A stretch of 64,000 nt of DNA from Larix kaempferi. Taxonomy: Eukaryota; Streptophyta; Pinopsida; Pinales; Pinaceae. Positions 1 to 11,751 of the stretch are shown in pieces. Under the pieces are notes generated by a model that was given only the letters and a program-made list of their open reading frames with translations, did no database searches and was not told the DNA's origin. Made by a program: the position numbers and the translations under genes. The DNA lies in the NCBI GenBank assembly GCA_027924585.1, contig BSBM01000125.1, positions 3,167,001 through 3,231,000 on the forward strand, given 5' to 3'. The number at the start of each line of letters is the position of its first letter. Position 1 is the stretch's first letter.

Positions 1-506
1 TCCTACTGAAATTTAGGTTAGATTGCTTGCAATTAGACTAAAGTGGAAAATTTATAGATAACAGAGAGAATATTGCATTGTTTCAATGTTTCGGGCCTTG
101 ATCTCCCAACTCCAGCCTCTAGTCAACTCTTCTCTTTGCTCGAGCGGGACCTAGCAGCGAAGCCAAAGCAATTATTTGAAGTTTGATGTAGGCATGACTC
201 TTAGCATTGAATATCAATAAATTTTCCATTTGTGAATGTACCTTTTTACACCAACCATTCATAATTTACCAACCCGCAAAAAAATATAACCTAGAAATGA
301 GAAGAAACGTGACCATTTCTAAGAGAAACGAAAATTCGTTTTTTCGGAAACCGTCATGATAAACGATCCTTTATAGAGAAATAATTTTTTTTAGTAAGTA
401 ACAAGAATGGTCATAGAAAACTGGAATTTTTATCCTGTCTCTATTTATACGTCTTTTTTTCTTCAAAATATGAACTCCCGTCCCATTACAAGTAACGGAG
501 ACTTTC
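1..506. other. No gene seen
   Basis: No convincing ORF, repeat or RNA gene was recognised here. It is the flank of the LTR-element leader that begins near 507. Confidence 0.5.
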
Positions 507-1526
507 AATGGGTTGCTAATATCTATGCCTTCACCACTGGTCCACCCTGTGATAGATGAACACTTGCAGGTTCATTTAGTCAAAAACTATTTTCTACACA
601 TCGAGTACTAGGAGAGCTCTTTTAGATCCAATGATACCAATTAGGAATTATTTTCTACATCATATCAACTTTCTGCAACACACAAACATCCACAATGTAC
701 ATCACAAACAATGTCCCAGCAGATCAATGGATATTTACCACTCCAAATTTGACTCTCAACACATTCAATGTTAGTTTGAATAAGTTGATCTTATAGCAAA
801 ACTGCGTGCTACAATAGCTACTCCTGTTTTCAAATATCTGAACAATGTGATGGCTTTGATTTTGATCCAAAAATGTATTATACCTAGGTTCTTGTAGAAG
901 TTGGTTCTTCTTCATTCTTTCTTTCCGCTTCCATCAAACTTCATCATTTACATTCATAATACAAATTTCAGAAGGAATTTCTTACTAATTGGTCTAACAC
1001 AATCCTATATTTAAACCTTCCCAGTTGCGATGACTAACAATGGGAATCTACAACAGATCTCCAAAAATTTGTAGACTCTTTTCCCATATTCACTACCAGA
1101 GAGCAGTGCACTCTTTATGAGCAACAAAATAATCACCTGACTTCCATGTGTCATTGTAGGCATCATTAAAGATGCATGCCTTAATTTGCATTCATGTTTG
1201 CAACTCCATAAACCTCCGCTCTAATACCAAATGTTGGGCTGATCCATCACACTGTGTGAGATTTGTTTGGATTTGGATCAAACTTGACACTTGACTTAGT
1301 GGGTTGACAAGTAGTATTTAATCCTTCAGAACCAAGTACCATGAACAAGGCCTCAAACCACAAAACATGTTCTATATAGGAGATCATTATCCTTGGAGTG
1401 GGATATGGGTGTCAATATGAGGTTTTATACACTAGGGATGGGTCTTAAACCATGGTTGGGGATGAAATTTAGGGAATTAGGTCCTAACATAAGATTGTTT
1501 TGTTAATGGGCCATGATCAAGGCCAT
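507..1526 (-). repeat. 1-kb dispersed repeat, copy A (LTR-element leader plus LTR start)
   Basis: This segment is collinear and highly similar to 62967-64000 in the same orientation, with an offset of 62,460-62,477 bases and only small indels. Copy B has an extra 17-bp duplication at the start. Both copies contain a copia-type primer-binding site read on the minus strand, so the segment is best read as the untranslated leader and inner LTR edge of an LTR retrotransposon running leftwards. The minus strand has short ORFs (for example 724-915) whose counterparts in copy B differ in frame and length. No gag or pol protein is visible, so the element looks non-autonomous or decayed. Confidence 0.65.
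1218..1237 (-). other. LTR end and tRNA-iMet-like primer-binding site, copy A
   Basis: On the minus strand the sequence reads CCAACA, a 2-base spacer and TGGTATTAGAGC. This matches the usual LTR terminus (…CA) followed by the plant copia primer-binding site TGGTATCAGAGC with one mismatch. On the plus strand the LTR would therefore start with TGTTGG at 1232 and extend to the right. The distal LTR end was not found. Confidence 0.6.
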
Positions 1527-3640
1527 GAACCGTAACATACACTCTTTAAAATGTTTCTTTGGCATATTGGTTGGATATGGGCATAATTAAGATTGTTTGG
1601 ATAGTGGGATGATTCTCAAAGCCTTAATCAAAGTCACGGGAGGAAAAAAAGGGAGTTACGCCGTAAATTGATATCTAAGGTTCATTGACCATGAAAATGA
1701 CCTCAAACCCCAACATAGGACCTTTAAAGATGATCTTTGGAATGCAACTAGAACATGGATACTATTATGAAGACTTGTGCATTAGGGATGGGTGTCTTAA
1801 GGAATTGGCCATGGTCAGGGGAGGAAAATAATGCCATTGGGTCCTTAATGAATCCTTTAAGGATCAAGGGGGATAAATAATGCCATAAACCACATAGCAT
1901 GTCCTCTATAGGGCAGCATTACCCTTTGAGAGAGATATGGGTACCATTACGATGTATTGTGCATTAGGAATAGGTCTCAAGGCCTTAACCATGGTTGGAG
2001 GAGAAATTTAAGCCATTAGATCCTAAACAAAGATTCTTGGGCTAATAGGCTATGATCAAGGCCTTTAACTACAACATGGTCCCCCAAAAGGTGCCTTTTG
2101 CATAAGAGAGGGATAGGGGTGTCATTAATATTTTTGTGTGGTAGGGATAGGTTGAGGCTTTGACTGTAATTTAGGGAGGAAAATAACGCTCTACATCCCT
2201 TAATTAATATTATAGGTATTATGAGACACAAAATATTTCTCAAACCACTATAAAAACCCTCTAGAAAATACCTTTGTCCTCGAGTGGGATATGGGTGGCA
2301 TTAGGATTTTTTGCACACAAGATATGGCTATTGTGACGTTGGACCAAAATGAAGCTTCTAGGGTCCATGTCCTTGAACTAGGACTCAAACCACGATATAG
2401 ACCTAGATAATTGGTCTCTTGGTGGGATATGTGCATTGTTAAAATATGTTATGTACTTAGCATTGGTCTTGGGGACTTGAAAATGGGCAATGAAGGAAAA
2501 CAAGGGTCATATGATCAAAATTAATATTCCAGGGCTTATTCAATTTGAAATTTGAATGAGATATGGGTGTGATTAGAAAGTTTTAGCTAGACAAAATGGA
2601 TGGGTTTAGAGACCTTGACCATGGTCAAGGGAGAAAATAAAATGTCTTGGGACTTAAATGAATATTTTAAGACTCACAAGCCATGGATGGCTCCTCAAAC
2701 AACTATAAATGCCCTTTATGGGGGATATTTGGCCTTTGATTGGGATATGGGTGCCATTAGGAGGTTTTGTTTACCAAGGATGGGCCTCTAGGTCTATGGG
2801 TGCCATTAGGAGGTTTTGTTTACCAAGGATGGGCCTCTAGGTCTTTATTATGGTAGGATAAATGGGCTCAAGTCTGATATTACTATTTTAAGGATCCATC
2901 CCATGAAGATGGACTCAAAGCACCACATATGCCCTCTAAAAGGGATATTTGATCTTCAAGTGGGATATGGGAACCTATAGGAGGGTTTGATTTCTAGTGA
3001 AGGATCCCGGGTCTTGACCATGGTCAAGTAGGGAAAAAAGAATTACCAAATGACATAAATGAAGATTTCAAAGCTCACGGGATAGAAGGAAGTCTCAAAC
3101 CATTACACGCACCCTTTAGTGGGGAACTTTAGCTACCAAGTGGGATACATACACCATTAGGAGAATTGTTTCACTAGAGATGAGTCCCTAGGCCTTATCC
3201 ATGGTCATAAGGCAGCCATTACAAGTTTTTCCACACTAGATGGTTCTCAAGACACTACCCATGGTCCAAGGCTAAATAACAGTGTCTTAGGGACTAAAAT
3301 ATTTTTTTATGGTTCATTGACCATGCATAGGATGCAAAACCACCAACAAGCCCTATTAATGGAATCTTTAGCTCACACATATAACTTATGGACACCATTA
3401 TGAGTTTTGGCATGCCAGAAATTGATATTAAAGCGTTAACCATGGTATAAGGAAAACCGCTAGAATCTTAGGGACAACCACATAAGAAATTCTTAGTAGA
3501 TGAATATAATATAATATAAAAGGGTTAAACTATGTCAAGGTAGGAGGATTTTGCAATTAGAAGCTAGAGTATTAATCCTTTAATTTGTATATGTGATATG
3601 TAAGGACAATGTGAATATTCTTACAAATAACCCATTCATA
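1380..3640 (+). repeat. Degenerate satellite-like array, forward half
   Basis: The phrase GGGATATGGGTG-CCATTAGGAGG-TTTTG recurs with variation near 1402, 1573, 1933, 2110, 2286, 2422, 2561, 2745, 2964 and 3142. The spacing is mostly about 171-184 bases, with shorter and longer exceptions. Each unit also carries a CCATGGTCAAGG-like block, an A-rich block and an ACTCAAACCAC block. A 54-bp piece is duplicated in tandem around 2745-2840. ORFs here, such as 2600-2791, are by-products of the repeat. The array begins inside the putative LTR that starts at 1232, so it could be LTR-internal repeats rather than an independent satellite. Confidence 0.65.
2613..2630. repeat. 18-bp perfect palindrome in the satellite unit
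   Basis: CCTTGACCATGGTCAAGG is its own reverse complement and contains two divergent TTGACC W-box cores around an NcoI-like centre. A 16-bp version occurs near 3013-3028, and half-sites recur in other units. Confidence 0.7.
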
Positions 3641-3719
3641 ATTTTGAGTGGCTTGCTAACAACATTGTCATCACTTGGAATGATAGTGTGAAATCTGGAG
3701 GTTGGGCATATGACCATGA

Positions 3720-5240
3720 ACCCTAAAAATATAATTTAGGCCATAATGGTTGTCCTTAGACCATGGTCAATGCCCCAATACTAATTTGTAGTGTGTTAAG
3801 CCTATTAATGGCATCCATATTATACTTGTGGAGTAATGATTTCATTTGCATGCCCTATATGGTAGCTTCAAATACAATGCATGGTCCATGGACCATAATG
3901 AATCTTCTAGTACATAATACATTGGATTTTATCCTTGGATCATGGGTTGTGTCTCGAGAAACTTCTAGTGTAGAAAACCTCGTAATGGTTCCTATGTGAC
4001 CATGATCAAGTCTTTGAGACCCATTATTGGTGAATACAATATCTAAATGGCATATGTATCCCACTTGGTGGCTAAAAAATCCATTTAAATGACATGTGTA
4101 GTGGTTCAAGAACTCCTTTGTCCCATGAAGCTTAGAAGCTTCATTTAGGTCATATGGCCCCTTTTTCCCGCACTCAAGCATAATCATAATTCCAAGATCC
4201 ACCCCTAGTATGTAAAACCTGTTATAGGCACTCATATCCCACTCAAAGGTCAAATATCCCTTTTAGAGGGCCTATGTGGTGCCCCGAGGCCATGTTCATG
4301 GACAAATCCCTAAAATATTTATATAATACTTGGGGCCCTTTAATTCCTCCTCTTACCATGGTTAAGACCCTAATACCCATCCTTGTTGCACCCAACCTCC
4401 TAATGAAACCTATTTTAATCAAAGTCCAAAGTTCTCATGTAAAGGGCCTCTATAGTGGTTCTTGGACTGGTTCATGGATCACGAGCCTTAAAAACTTCAT
4501 TAGTTCCCAAGACCTTTTTTATTTTCTCCCACGACCATGGTCAAGGTCTCAAGACCAAACCATTATGTCTAATAATTTCTAGTTGTTCCCATACCTCATT
4601 TGGAGGTCAAAGATCCATCTAGAGGGTTTGTGTGGTTGTCCAAGGTGACATTAATGGCTTATGAGCACTAGAAAATTAATTATATCATGTGACCTTTGTG
4701 TGTGAAACCTACTAATAGTATCCATATCCCACTAAAGGACAAAGGTACATTCTAGAGGATTTTGTGGTGGTTTTAGGAATCTTCATGTCCCACAAACCCT
4801 ATTTTCCTCCCCCAATTGTGGTCAAGGCCTTGTCAGAGCCATCCTTATCACAAAAAAACTTATAAGAGTGCCCCTATCCCATTTATATGGGAAATATCCC
4901 TTTTAGAGGGCATGTGTTGCAATTTAAGGCCTTGATAATTGCCCATTAGCCTAAGAATCTTCAGTTAGTGTTTAATTACCATGATTTCTCCCACAACCAT
5001 GGTCAAGGCCTTGAGACCCATCCATGATGCAAAACATGTTGTAATGGTACCCATATCTCACTTGAAGGATAATGATCCCCTATAGAGGACATGTTATGTA
5101 GATTTATAATATTATTTATGTCCCTTTATCCCTAAAGACTTTATCTAGGGCCAAATTCCCTTATTTTCCTTTCGTGACCATGATCAATGACTTAAGACCC
5201 ATCTCTACCATGTGATACGTCATAATGTGCGTTTTAGAAA
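3720..5240 (-). repeat. Degenerate satellite-like array, inverted half
   Basis: The same repeat family continues with the opposite polarity. The complementary phrase CCCATATCCCACT recurs near 4056, 4230, 4588, 4729, 4869 and 5048, and CACGACCATGGTCAAGG-like blocks appear near 4540 and 5000. The polarity switch falls between about 3500 and 3720. The 132-codon minus ORF at 3855-4253 and the 102-codon plus ORF at 4274-4582 lie wholly inside repeat units and are not credible genes. Confidence 0.65.
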
Positions 5241-5878
5241 GTATGCATGCTATTAGCACACATTTCCATCTTTCACATTATTTTAAATAGGCTACACAAA
5301 TATTTTTTAATGAAATTACACACCCACATAAGATCTAATAATATAAATTCCAAATATATAATTAAAAAATATATTGTTTACTATTTTTATTTTTTTGCTT
5401 TGACATATATCCAAATCCTAAAATACAATGACTTTTTATTTTGAGGGTTGTAATGATTTTCATAATTTTTAAAACATATACAACTAATATTAAATTTTTT
5501 GAGACAATAGTTGTGCACAAGAACAATCTCTATAATTTCTCAATTTTTTTTAAGGAAATTCCATCATTTAGGTACTCAACACTTACACTACTTGGAACAT
5601 CATTTAGAAAAACTTGAATATAACATGGCCATACAAAAAATCATAAATACAAAATATATATTTATGAAGCTAATTGGATTTCCTACATTTCATCTTCTTA
5701 CACCATATTCAAAATCTTTGTGAAAGTACCTAAAAGCCACTCATGCATCATGAGATACCATCTCACTACTTAGAATGTTGTACATATGCTTACATTAAAT
5801 CTCATTTTCATAATATTTTTTTTTACATATTAACTCATGAAAACCAAAAAATTTAGGAAAACATCAAAGAAACAAAAA
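5241..5878. other. AT-rich spacer, no gene seen
   Basis: The stretch is AT-rich with short ORFs that have no recognisable motif. Confidence 0.5.
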
Positions 5879-6220
5879 AACAACTAATTAATTTGTTATC
5901 ACATGTTTTTTTTTTATTATCTAATAGATTAAAATTGGTCTAAGTAAAACATCACGGCCATTATCATCATCAACAACAAATTGTTGTTAATTTATGTATT
6001 TATATTCTTATCTCTCCATCGTAACCTTTTGCTCATCTTAAACAACTAATTAATTTGTTATCACTATGTTTTTTTTTTTATCTAATAGATTAAAATTGGT
6101 CTAAGTAAAACATCACGGCCATTATCATCATCAACAACAAATTGTTGTTAATTTATGTATTAATTTGTTATCACATGTTTTTTTTTTTTTTATCTAATAG
6201 ATTAAAATTGGTCTAAGTAA
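5879..6220 (+). repeat. Tandem repeat, two and a half copies
   Basis: A unit of about 120 bases begins AACAACTAATTAATTTG, contains a poly-T run and ATCTAATAGATTAAAATTGG, and ends in ATTGTTGTTAATTTATGTATT. It occurs at about 5879-5998 and 6041-6160. A third copy at 6160-6220 is truncated. The poly-T run differs in length between copies. Confidence 0.85.
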
Positions 6221-7755
6221 CCACCCAAGTTACAACCAATAGACTTGTTATATAAAATATATATAACATTTATTTGTTATATAAAGTATTTTTTTAGTAA
6301 TTGAGAGGAACCCTTTGGATCACCCATCAAGCTTTCTTAACTTGCCACCTGGAAATAAACCTATGGAACTGGGTCAGCTTAAATGTTGGATAGTCTCACA
6401 AAGCATTAAAGGACACCTCCCAATACAAAAAAAACTACAAACCCCATCAAAGATTTGATCCTGGTCTTCCATTATGTTAACCATAAAATGAATATAGAAA
6501 TGTAACTACATCACTTACTTTAACATTTTAACTAATTTGACTGTTTTACTAAAGGAAACCATTTCACTATGTACTTTAAGAGCTACTTAACAATGATTTT
6601 TTTTCTCACAAAAGAAAAAAGCATTTGAGAGTGAAATTTATTTTATCATATTTATCTGTCCACGTAATTTTCATTGACAAATTTAATGTGACTCAATTAC
6701 ACGGTTAAAGTCTAATATTAAATTATATTCGATGAAAGATTTTAAATCTTAATTTATATGGTATTTATTCCAAAGTGTGATAATCAAGATTTAGTTAATG
6801 AAAACCTACCCTACGATCACCACCATCACCGCTCGGTACGTCCAAAATTAAATTGCCCCAAGTTTTAATGCAAACCACTCAAACGGCAGGATGAGGGATA
6901 TACACTAATAAATATACATGCGACTATGCGAGGGATATGTATGTATATACCAGATGACCTAAGGTACGAAAGCAAGAGGCCCTGAACTGTGATGGTGGTA
7001 ACTGGTAAAGGTGGACCGTGGACGCAGCCACCAGTGGTGGTGATGTGAGGGGCTGTCAAAGTCATTGTTAAATCTCTGACGATCTCAAGAAAAATATGTC
7101 CATCTCCTATGAGAGACTTTAATTGCATGGCGTGCATTATGCATATCCTTCTCTGCAGGTTTCAAATTTGAAGGCTTCAGTGCCCGTCAAAGGCACTTTT
7201 ACCCGTCATAGAAGTATGCCTCAAATTTTACCCTACAAATAAAACTCAACTCCATGCGGAGCCCGTCAATAATGAAATTGGGCTGAGTTGTGAAAATCTG
7301 CAATAGAAGGGCAACTGCAAATTCTGCCCGTCCAAGGGTTTTTAGTGATTTGGACGTCGGCAGTGCCACATCGGTTCCCCGTGGGCCGTGACCCCGTCCC
7401 AGCTGGAACTGGAAAATTGAAATTTGAGACTTTGCAAATTGCGACTGCGGTCTGCGAGCTCGGTGAGTACTGTCAGAACGAGTTATGGTGCCTGGTAGTC
7501 GGTGCCGGACATCGGTGGAGTAGCTGAAGCTGAGTTATGGATTATGAACTGTGAAAGTAAAGCAATTAATGTTACCAACTGTTACTAGACTCCAGACTCG
7601 AGATTGGACTCCGTCACTCCACAGGGTACATACGTGTAACGTGTTTACTTGTTGTTGCTGGCGTTTGGCAGGTGCCGGTGCGACCGTGCGATTACCAATT
7701 TACCATAGTTGATAGTTGGAAACTTGGAACTTGGAACTTGGCAAAGGGTTTCGCT
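6221..7755. other. No gene seen
   Basis: Only short ORFs without recognisable motifs occur (for example minus 6865-7137 and plus 7345-7527). Base composition becomes less AT-rich after about 6800, next to the TIR-domain relic. A small triplication of a CTTGGAA unit lies near 7720-7742. Confidence 0.4.
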
Positions 7756-8076
7756 TCACAGAGCCTCCGTCACTCCAGTCTCCGTGTTTTTGCAAATGAA
7801 GGCTTCGCCCCTAAGCCCCTTCTCTTTGTGAATTTGGGATCGTGTCGCGGCTCGCCCCTTCTCTTTGTGAATTTGTAGGGCTTTACCATAATCGCCCAGC
7901 GTCCACCGAACTTGAGCGGGTGTGACACGGTAAAAAACTGGAATAATTGGAGCCGACTCCAACATCAGTAGCAGATCATTTAGGCACCGATGTGATTTGG
8001 CATAACCAGGAGAGAAGATTGCAACATGGGTTGTTGCCTGTTGGCAAATCGAGAGTTTGGCGAATCGGTATTGCAA
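7756..8076 (-). pseudogene. TIR-domain fragment of a TNL-type resistance gene
   Basis: The minus-strand ORF (106 codons) contains HVAIFSPGYAKSHRCLNDLL near residues 17-36, followed by LMLESAPIIPVFYRV and QVRWTLG. These are the alphaB-betaC-betaD core segments of plant TIR domains, and the wording resembles conifer TNL proteins. TIR domains signal in plant immunity, often as NAD-cleaving enzymes. The fragment lacks the N-terminal strand, the start of the TIR domain and any NB-ARC or LRR part. After the core a short stretch (QIHKEKG, with adjacent bases) is duplicated in tandem, and the frame then leaves the family. It is a degraded partial copy, not a working gene. Confidence 0.7.
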
Positions 8077-8230
8077 ATGGACAAAAATCTATGACTATAC
8101 AGAGGTATGCCTAATGCCAAGCAATTTTGTATTTGCTGCTTTATACAACATTTTCAAATCTGGTTAAAAAAACATTATAGGAAGAATATAATTTGTATTA
8201 TTTGTTTCCCTAAAAAAATGCTTTCTGGCT

Positions 8231-8308
8231 TTCCATTTCTCTCTGCTGTTCATTTATGTTGTACATAATTTCCATTTCTCTCTGCTGTTCATTTATGTTG
8301 TACATAAT
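8231..8308 (+). repeat. Exact 39-bp tandem duplication
   Basis: A 39-base unit starting TTCCATTTCTCTCTGC and ending TACATAAT occurs twice, head to tail and without mismatches, so the duplication looks recent. Confidence 0.9.
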
Positions 8309-9456
8309 GGGCTACACTTACAGTGAAAAAACGAGCTACAGTCACGCCATCATAAAGATGAAGCATAACTTCGAGGGCCGAGGCCTTTACAAATTATAAA
8401 ATTCATTTTTTTAAACCATACTTTGATATCAGAGACTGATTACACTGAGAAGTAATCCTTATCAAGTAGCTATATCATTTATATCTTAGAGAGTCTATAC
8501 TCGGCTCTAGTCGATCCTTGACATTTGCAATTGAATAATTAATGCACATTTTTTGCACTTGATCATCTGCCTTTCCTATGCATTTATGGTTGGATTTAAT
8601 CTTGAATGATAGAAGATACGTACTAAATAGCTTTTGGCTCTAAGTTCGGTGGTAAATGTGAGGTCGACCTAAGCAAACTGTAGACCACTAAGGAATGGGT
8701 TATCTAGTATCTCTTTGTTGGAAATATTAAAAGGCAGGATCTTATTGTTAAGAAAAAATGGCAGCCCCTGCCAATATGGTTAAGAAGCAAGTTCTCATTT
8801 ACACTTGTAGTAGTAAGAGCATTGGAGCGTTAGTGACCTTGAGAGAGGAGAAATTTCCAAAGCTGTGGGAGTGATAGTCTGGAACTTGTCAACTACATCT
8901 GCCAAGAATAAGTTCAATCGAAAGATCAACTGAAGTATGTGTAAAGAATTGCAGCTGATACTGATTGTAGGCGTTTTTTGAAATTTGTTATCCAGTGCAG
9001 TGAAATGTTATAGTCATAGCATTCCTACTTAGAAAAATCTAATATGAAGATGAATTATGTTTTGTTTGTTGTTTCTAGAAGAAAAAATGAGGTCAGAATG
9101 TTTTCCAAAACATTGATACAGTATGCAAACTATATACTTGATATACATTGACTAATGTATATTTTAGAGCAGTAGATTCAGTGATAGTGCCCTGGTAAGA
9201 ATTTTGTCAAATTTTAGTGTTTTAAAAGGACAAATCATGAACATTATTATTGGGGAATGCTGATGAATTTAAGGAGTTTTGGGTATGTTAAACAATGTGG
9301 GAGCCAGAACCAGATTTATAAGCATGTCATTGTATGTGAGAATATGTAATTTCAATTCTTTTCATAGAACCTGAAAATTTAAAAACTACCATAACTAAAA
9401 TAAAAATAATTGGCCCACATACAGAAATTTATGGATTAGATTAAGTATTTTTTTTT
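8309..9456. other. No gene seen
   Basis: No ORF of note and no repeat was recognised in this stretch. Confidence 0.45.
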
Positions 9457-9682
9457 GCAAGAAATGAAACATGCATGTGCCACTGCCCCAGTCAAGCTGA
9501 AAACAATGGTAATTTGGTACAGTCAAGCTGAAAAAATATTATTTACATATAATATAAAAATACAAAGCATTCAATTTGATGAAATCAAACATGCCTGAGC
9601 CACAGTCAAGCTGAAACAATGGTAATTAGGTACAGTAAAGCTGAAAACAATATTATTTACATATAATATAAAAAATACAAAG
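9457..9682 (+). repeat. Imperfect tandem duplication of about 125 bp
   Basis: The block GAAATGAAACATGC…CAGTCAAGCTGAAAACAATGG…ATTATTTACATATAATAT recurs starting near 9585 as GAAATCAAACATGCCTGAGCC…, with small indels. Within each copy the phrase CAGTCAAGCTGAAA is itself repeated. Confidence 0.8.
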
Positions 9683-9874
9683 TGCCATATTGTTGATATA
9701 GGAAATTTATACGTGGAAAGTTAAAAGGGCTACATCTTCCTTCTCATACAAGCTCTGCACTTGCATGGATTTGAAAATAATGCCCTTTTTAAACCACTAA
9801 ACCACATCACAGCAACATATAAAAACAACTGATAATCTATATATATTTACAGAATCTTGAAATGCACAACCTCA

Positions 9875-10099
9875 CTAGCTCTGTATTAAGTCCTTGGGAG
9901 AGACCTTTTCAGGGCCGCAGGTATTGCAGGAAGAATGAATGATTCCGGACAAAGTTGTTCCCAAGCTTTTGAGTAATGTCAGAATTTGTGCGGCCATGGA
10001 AGCAAATATCTCCCTTTTTATGTTTCCCCGCTTCGGGGGAAGCCTACCCATCCTTCCTTGGGCTCTGCCAGTTCCAGTGCCACTGACAGGCTCTGCCAT
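9875..10099 (-). CDS. Small basic ORF, unknown function
   Basis: A 74-codon ORF starts at an internal ATG at 10099. An upstream in-frame ATG at 10138 would add 13 codons. Near its N-terminus it contains GRLPPKRGNIKREIFASM, a basic proline-lysine-arginine segment that resembles a motif I associate with small plant proteins of unknown function. The rest is Ser/Thr/Cys-containing and featureless. No signal peptide or membrane segment is visible. It lies downstream (on the minus strand) of the captured glycine decarboxylase exons and could be another gene scrap. The family link is from memory and weak. Confidence 0.3.
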   Translation of the reverse strand: MAEPVSGTGTGRAQGRMGRLPPKRGNIKREIFASMAAQILTLLKSLGTTLSGIIHSSCNTCGPEKVSPKDLIQS

Positions 10100-10785
10100 G
10101 AGCACACAATAAGAATCTCTCAACAGTTTGTTCGTCATTATCCCAATTCACAGTTTGTTTGTCTAACCAGATGCTAACAAAGCAAAGCACCAGTACTCTG
10201 ATAAACAGAAGCAAAGTAACTCAAAAACCCGCTAGTGGTCTACAGTTTGCTAAAAGGAAAAAATCGTGTCCATTTATAGTAGTATAAGATGTGTCTGTAA
10301 CATTTAATATTATACAGTAGTTACATTTTCCCTCACGATGATATTCATATGACTAATGTCAGAGGGTTTTTGAGTTACTTTTATGGAAAGGAGTTCATAG
10401 ATATTTGGCATATTTAAATCCAAGTTAATCTTATATTTTTTGACTGCGTCCATAATTTCCTGTTTTCCCATTGTCCATGTTTTTTTTTAAACAGAGGTTC
10501 CATTTAAAACACCTAATCTGAGGGCTTGTATACATTTTGTCTGTTACATGCACTTGATGCTTGATTAAAAGGCCAAATTAGATTGTTTTATGAACAATTC
10601 TCACAGGGTAACCTAGACTCCTAGATTTGTATTCTCACTTCCGAGCTTTTAATGGCTCTTATTGCAGGGTAGAGAGCTAAAACGCAAAGCTCCATATTAT
10701 AGTTTCCGTTGGGATTCATAAATTCGTGGTAGAGATATAACTATATAATAGAGGAAGCCATCAATTGTGACAGATGCAATCATTG

Positions 10786-11751
10786 GACTGGTGTTTCCAA
10801 TCATTTGGATAGGATTTGTGTTTCTGGTGTAAGGACAAATCAGTCCAGCATACTCCCCTGCTGCGCCAACATTTGGTTGCAGAGAGAATGAGTCAAACCC
10901 AGTTATGGCACAAAGAAGCTCTCCCAAATCTTTGAACATTTCCTGCAACAGAATATGCAAGCTTAAGCCTTTCTGAAGAAGTATTTCTTATTATATTAAA
11001 AAAAAATTCATGTATATCTCACCAAAGAAAATGATTGCCTTACCTGATAACCAGCAGCTTGATCTTGAGGTGCAAAAGGGTGAATGTTAGAAAAACTTGG
11101 CCACGTAACAAGCATCATCTCCACAGTTGCATTCAATTTCATAGTGCAGGATCCTAAGGGAATCATACTGTGGCACAAAGAAATATCTTTTGCTTGTAAC
11201 CTATGAAGGTAGCGCAGCAGCTCATGCTCTGTGTGGTACCTACAAACATCCACGTAATTCAACATGTTTAAAATGGACTAGTCTACCTGTTTATAAAACC
11301 TAAAAAATACTGAATATAGCATCTAGTCAAATTCAGTACTAGTTCTTACATGTTGAAAATTGGATGTGTCAAATAAGCACTCTCCCGGATAAAAGCTTTT
11401 GGAATTGCATATTGGACTTCCGGGGCAAGGGAGTCTGCTGTGAAGTTTACCTACGTAATGCAGAGAACTGTTCAGCAAGGTGAATTCTAATATCCGGGCA
11501 AGAAGACTGATGCAAGTTATACTTACAGGTTTATTTCCAGCAAAAACTTTAAGTAGCTTATCTACATCGTCCAATGTAGTGGTCTCATCAAAGGAAACAG
11601 TAACCTGCAACATTGTGAGCATGCACCAAGATTTGTTATTTGCTAAAATATAATGCATTGGAGTTTGGATCTACCAGATTCAATCTCAGCCTGTATTAAG
11701 AGGCAGCCAAAGGAAACACAAATCCTATCCAAATGAATGGAAACACCAGTC
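10786..11751. repeat. 39-bp inverted repeat pair enclosing the P-protein exons
   Basis: The left arm (10786-10824) and right arm (11713-11751) are reverse complements at 38 of 39 positions. The right arm reads GAAACACAAATCCTATCC… on the plus strand. Outside the arms, TTGTGACAGATGCAAT occurs as a direct repeat at 10765-10780 and again near 11791-11806. A GGAGTTTGGAT motif recurs near 11664 and 11777. The layout looks like terminal or subterminal repeats of a DNA transposon, but no target-site duplication was identified. Confidence 0.7.
10841..11604 (-). pseudogene. GLDP: Glycine decarboxylase P-protein fragment, four spliced exons
   Basis: P-protein is the PLP-dependent glycine dehydrogenase of the mitochondrial glycine cleavage system (photorespiration). 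Four exons are visible in order on the minus strand: 11604-11527 ([18 protein letters not shown]), 11450-11350 ([10 protein letters not shown]…[11 protein letters not shown]), 11239-11044 ([45 protein letters not shown]) and 10942-10841 ([29 protein letters not shown]). Every internal junction has AG acceptors and GT donors, and the frame stays open through 159 codons. Homology stops abruptly at GEYAGL. There is no donor, and the frame runs into the inverted-repeat arm. N-terminal exons and the later part with the PLP lysine are absent, so the product cannot be an active enzyme. Retained introns argue for DNA-level capture rather than retroposition. Confidence 0.85.

Noticed and set aside
3855-4582. 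Two longest ORFs of the left region (132 codons minus, 102 codons plus) as genes
   Set aside because: Both lie entirely within the inverted satellite-like units and repeat their peptide phrases. No domain is present.
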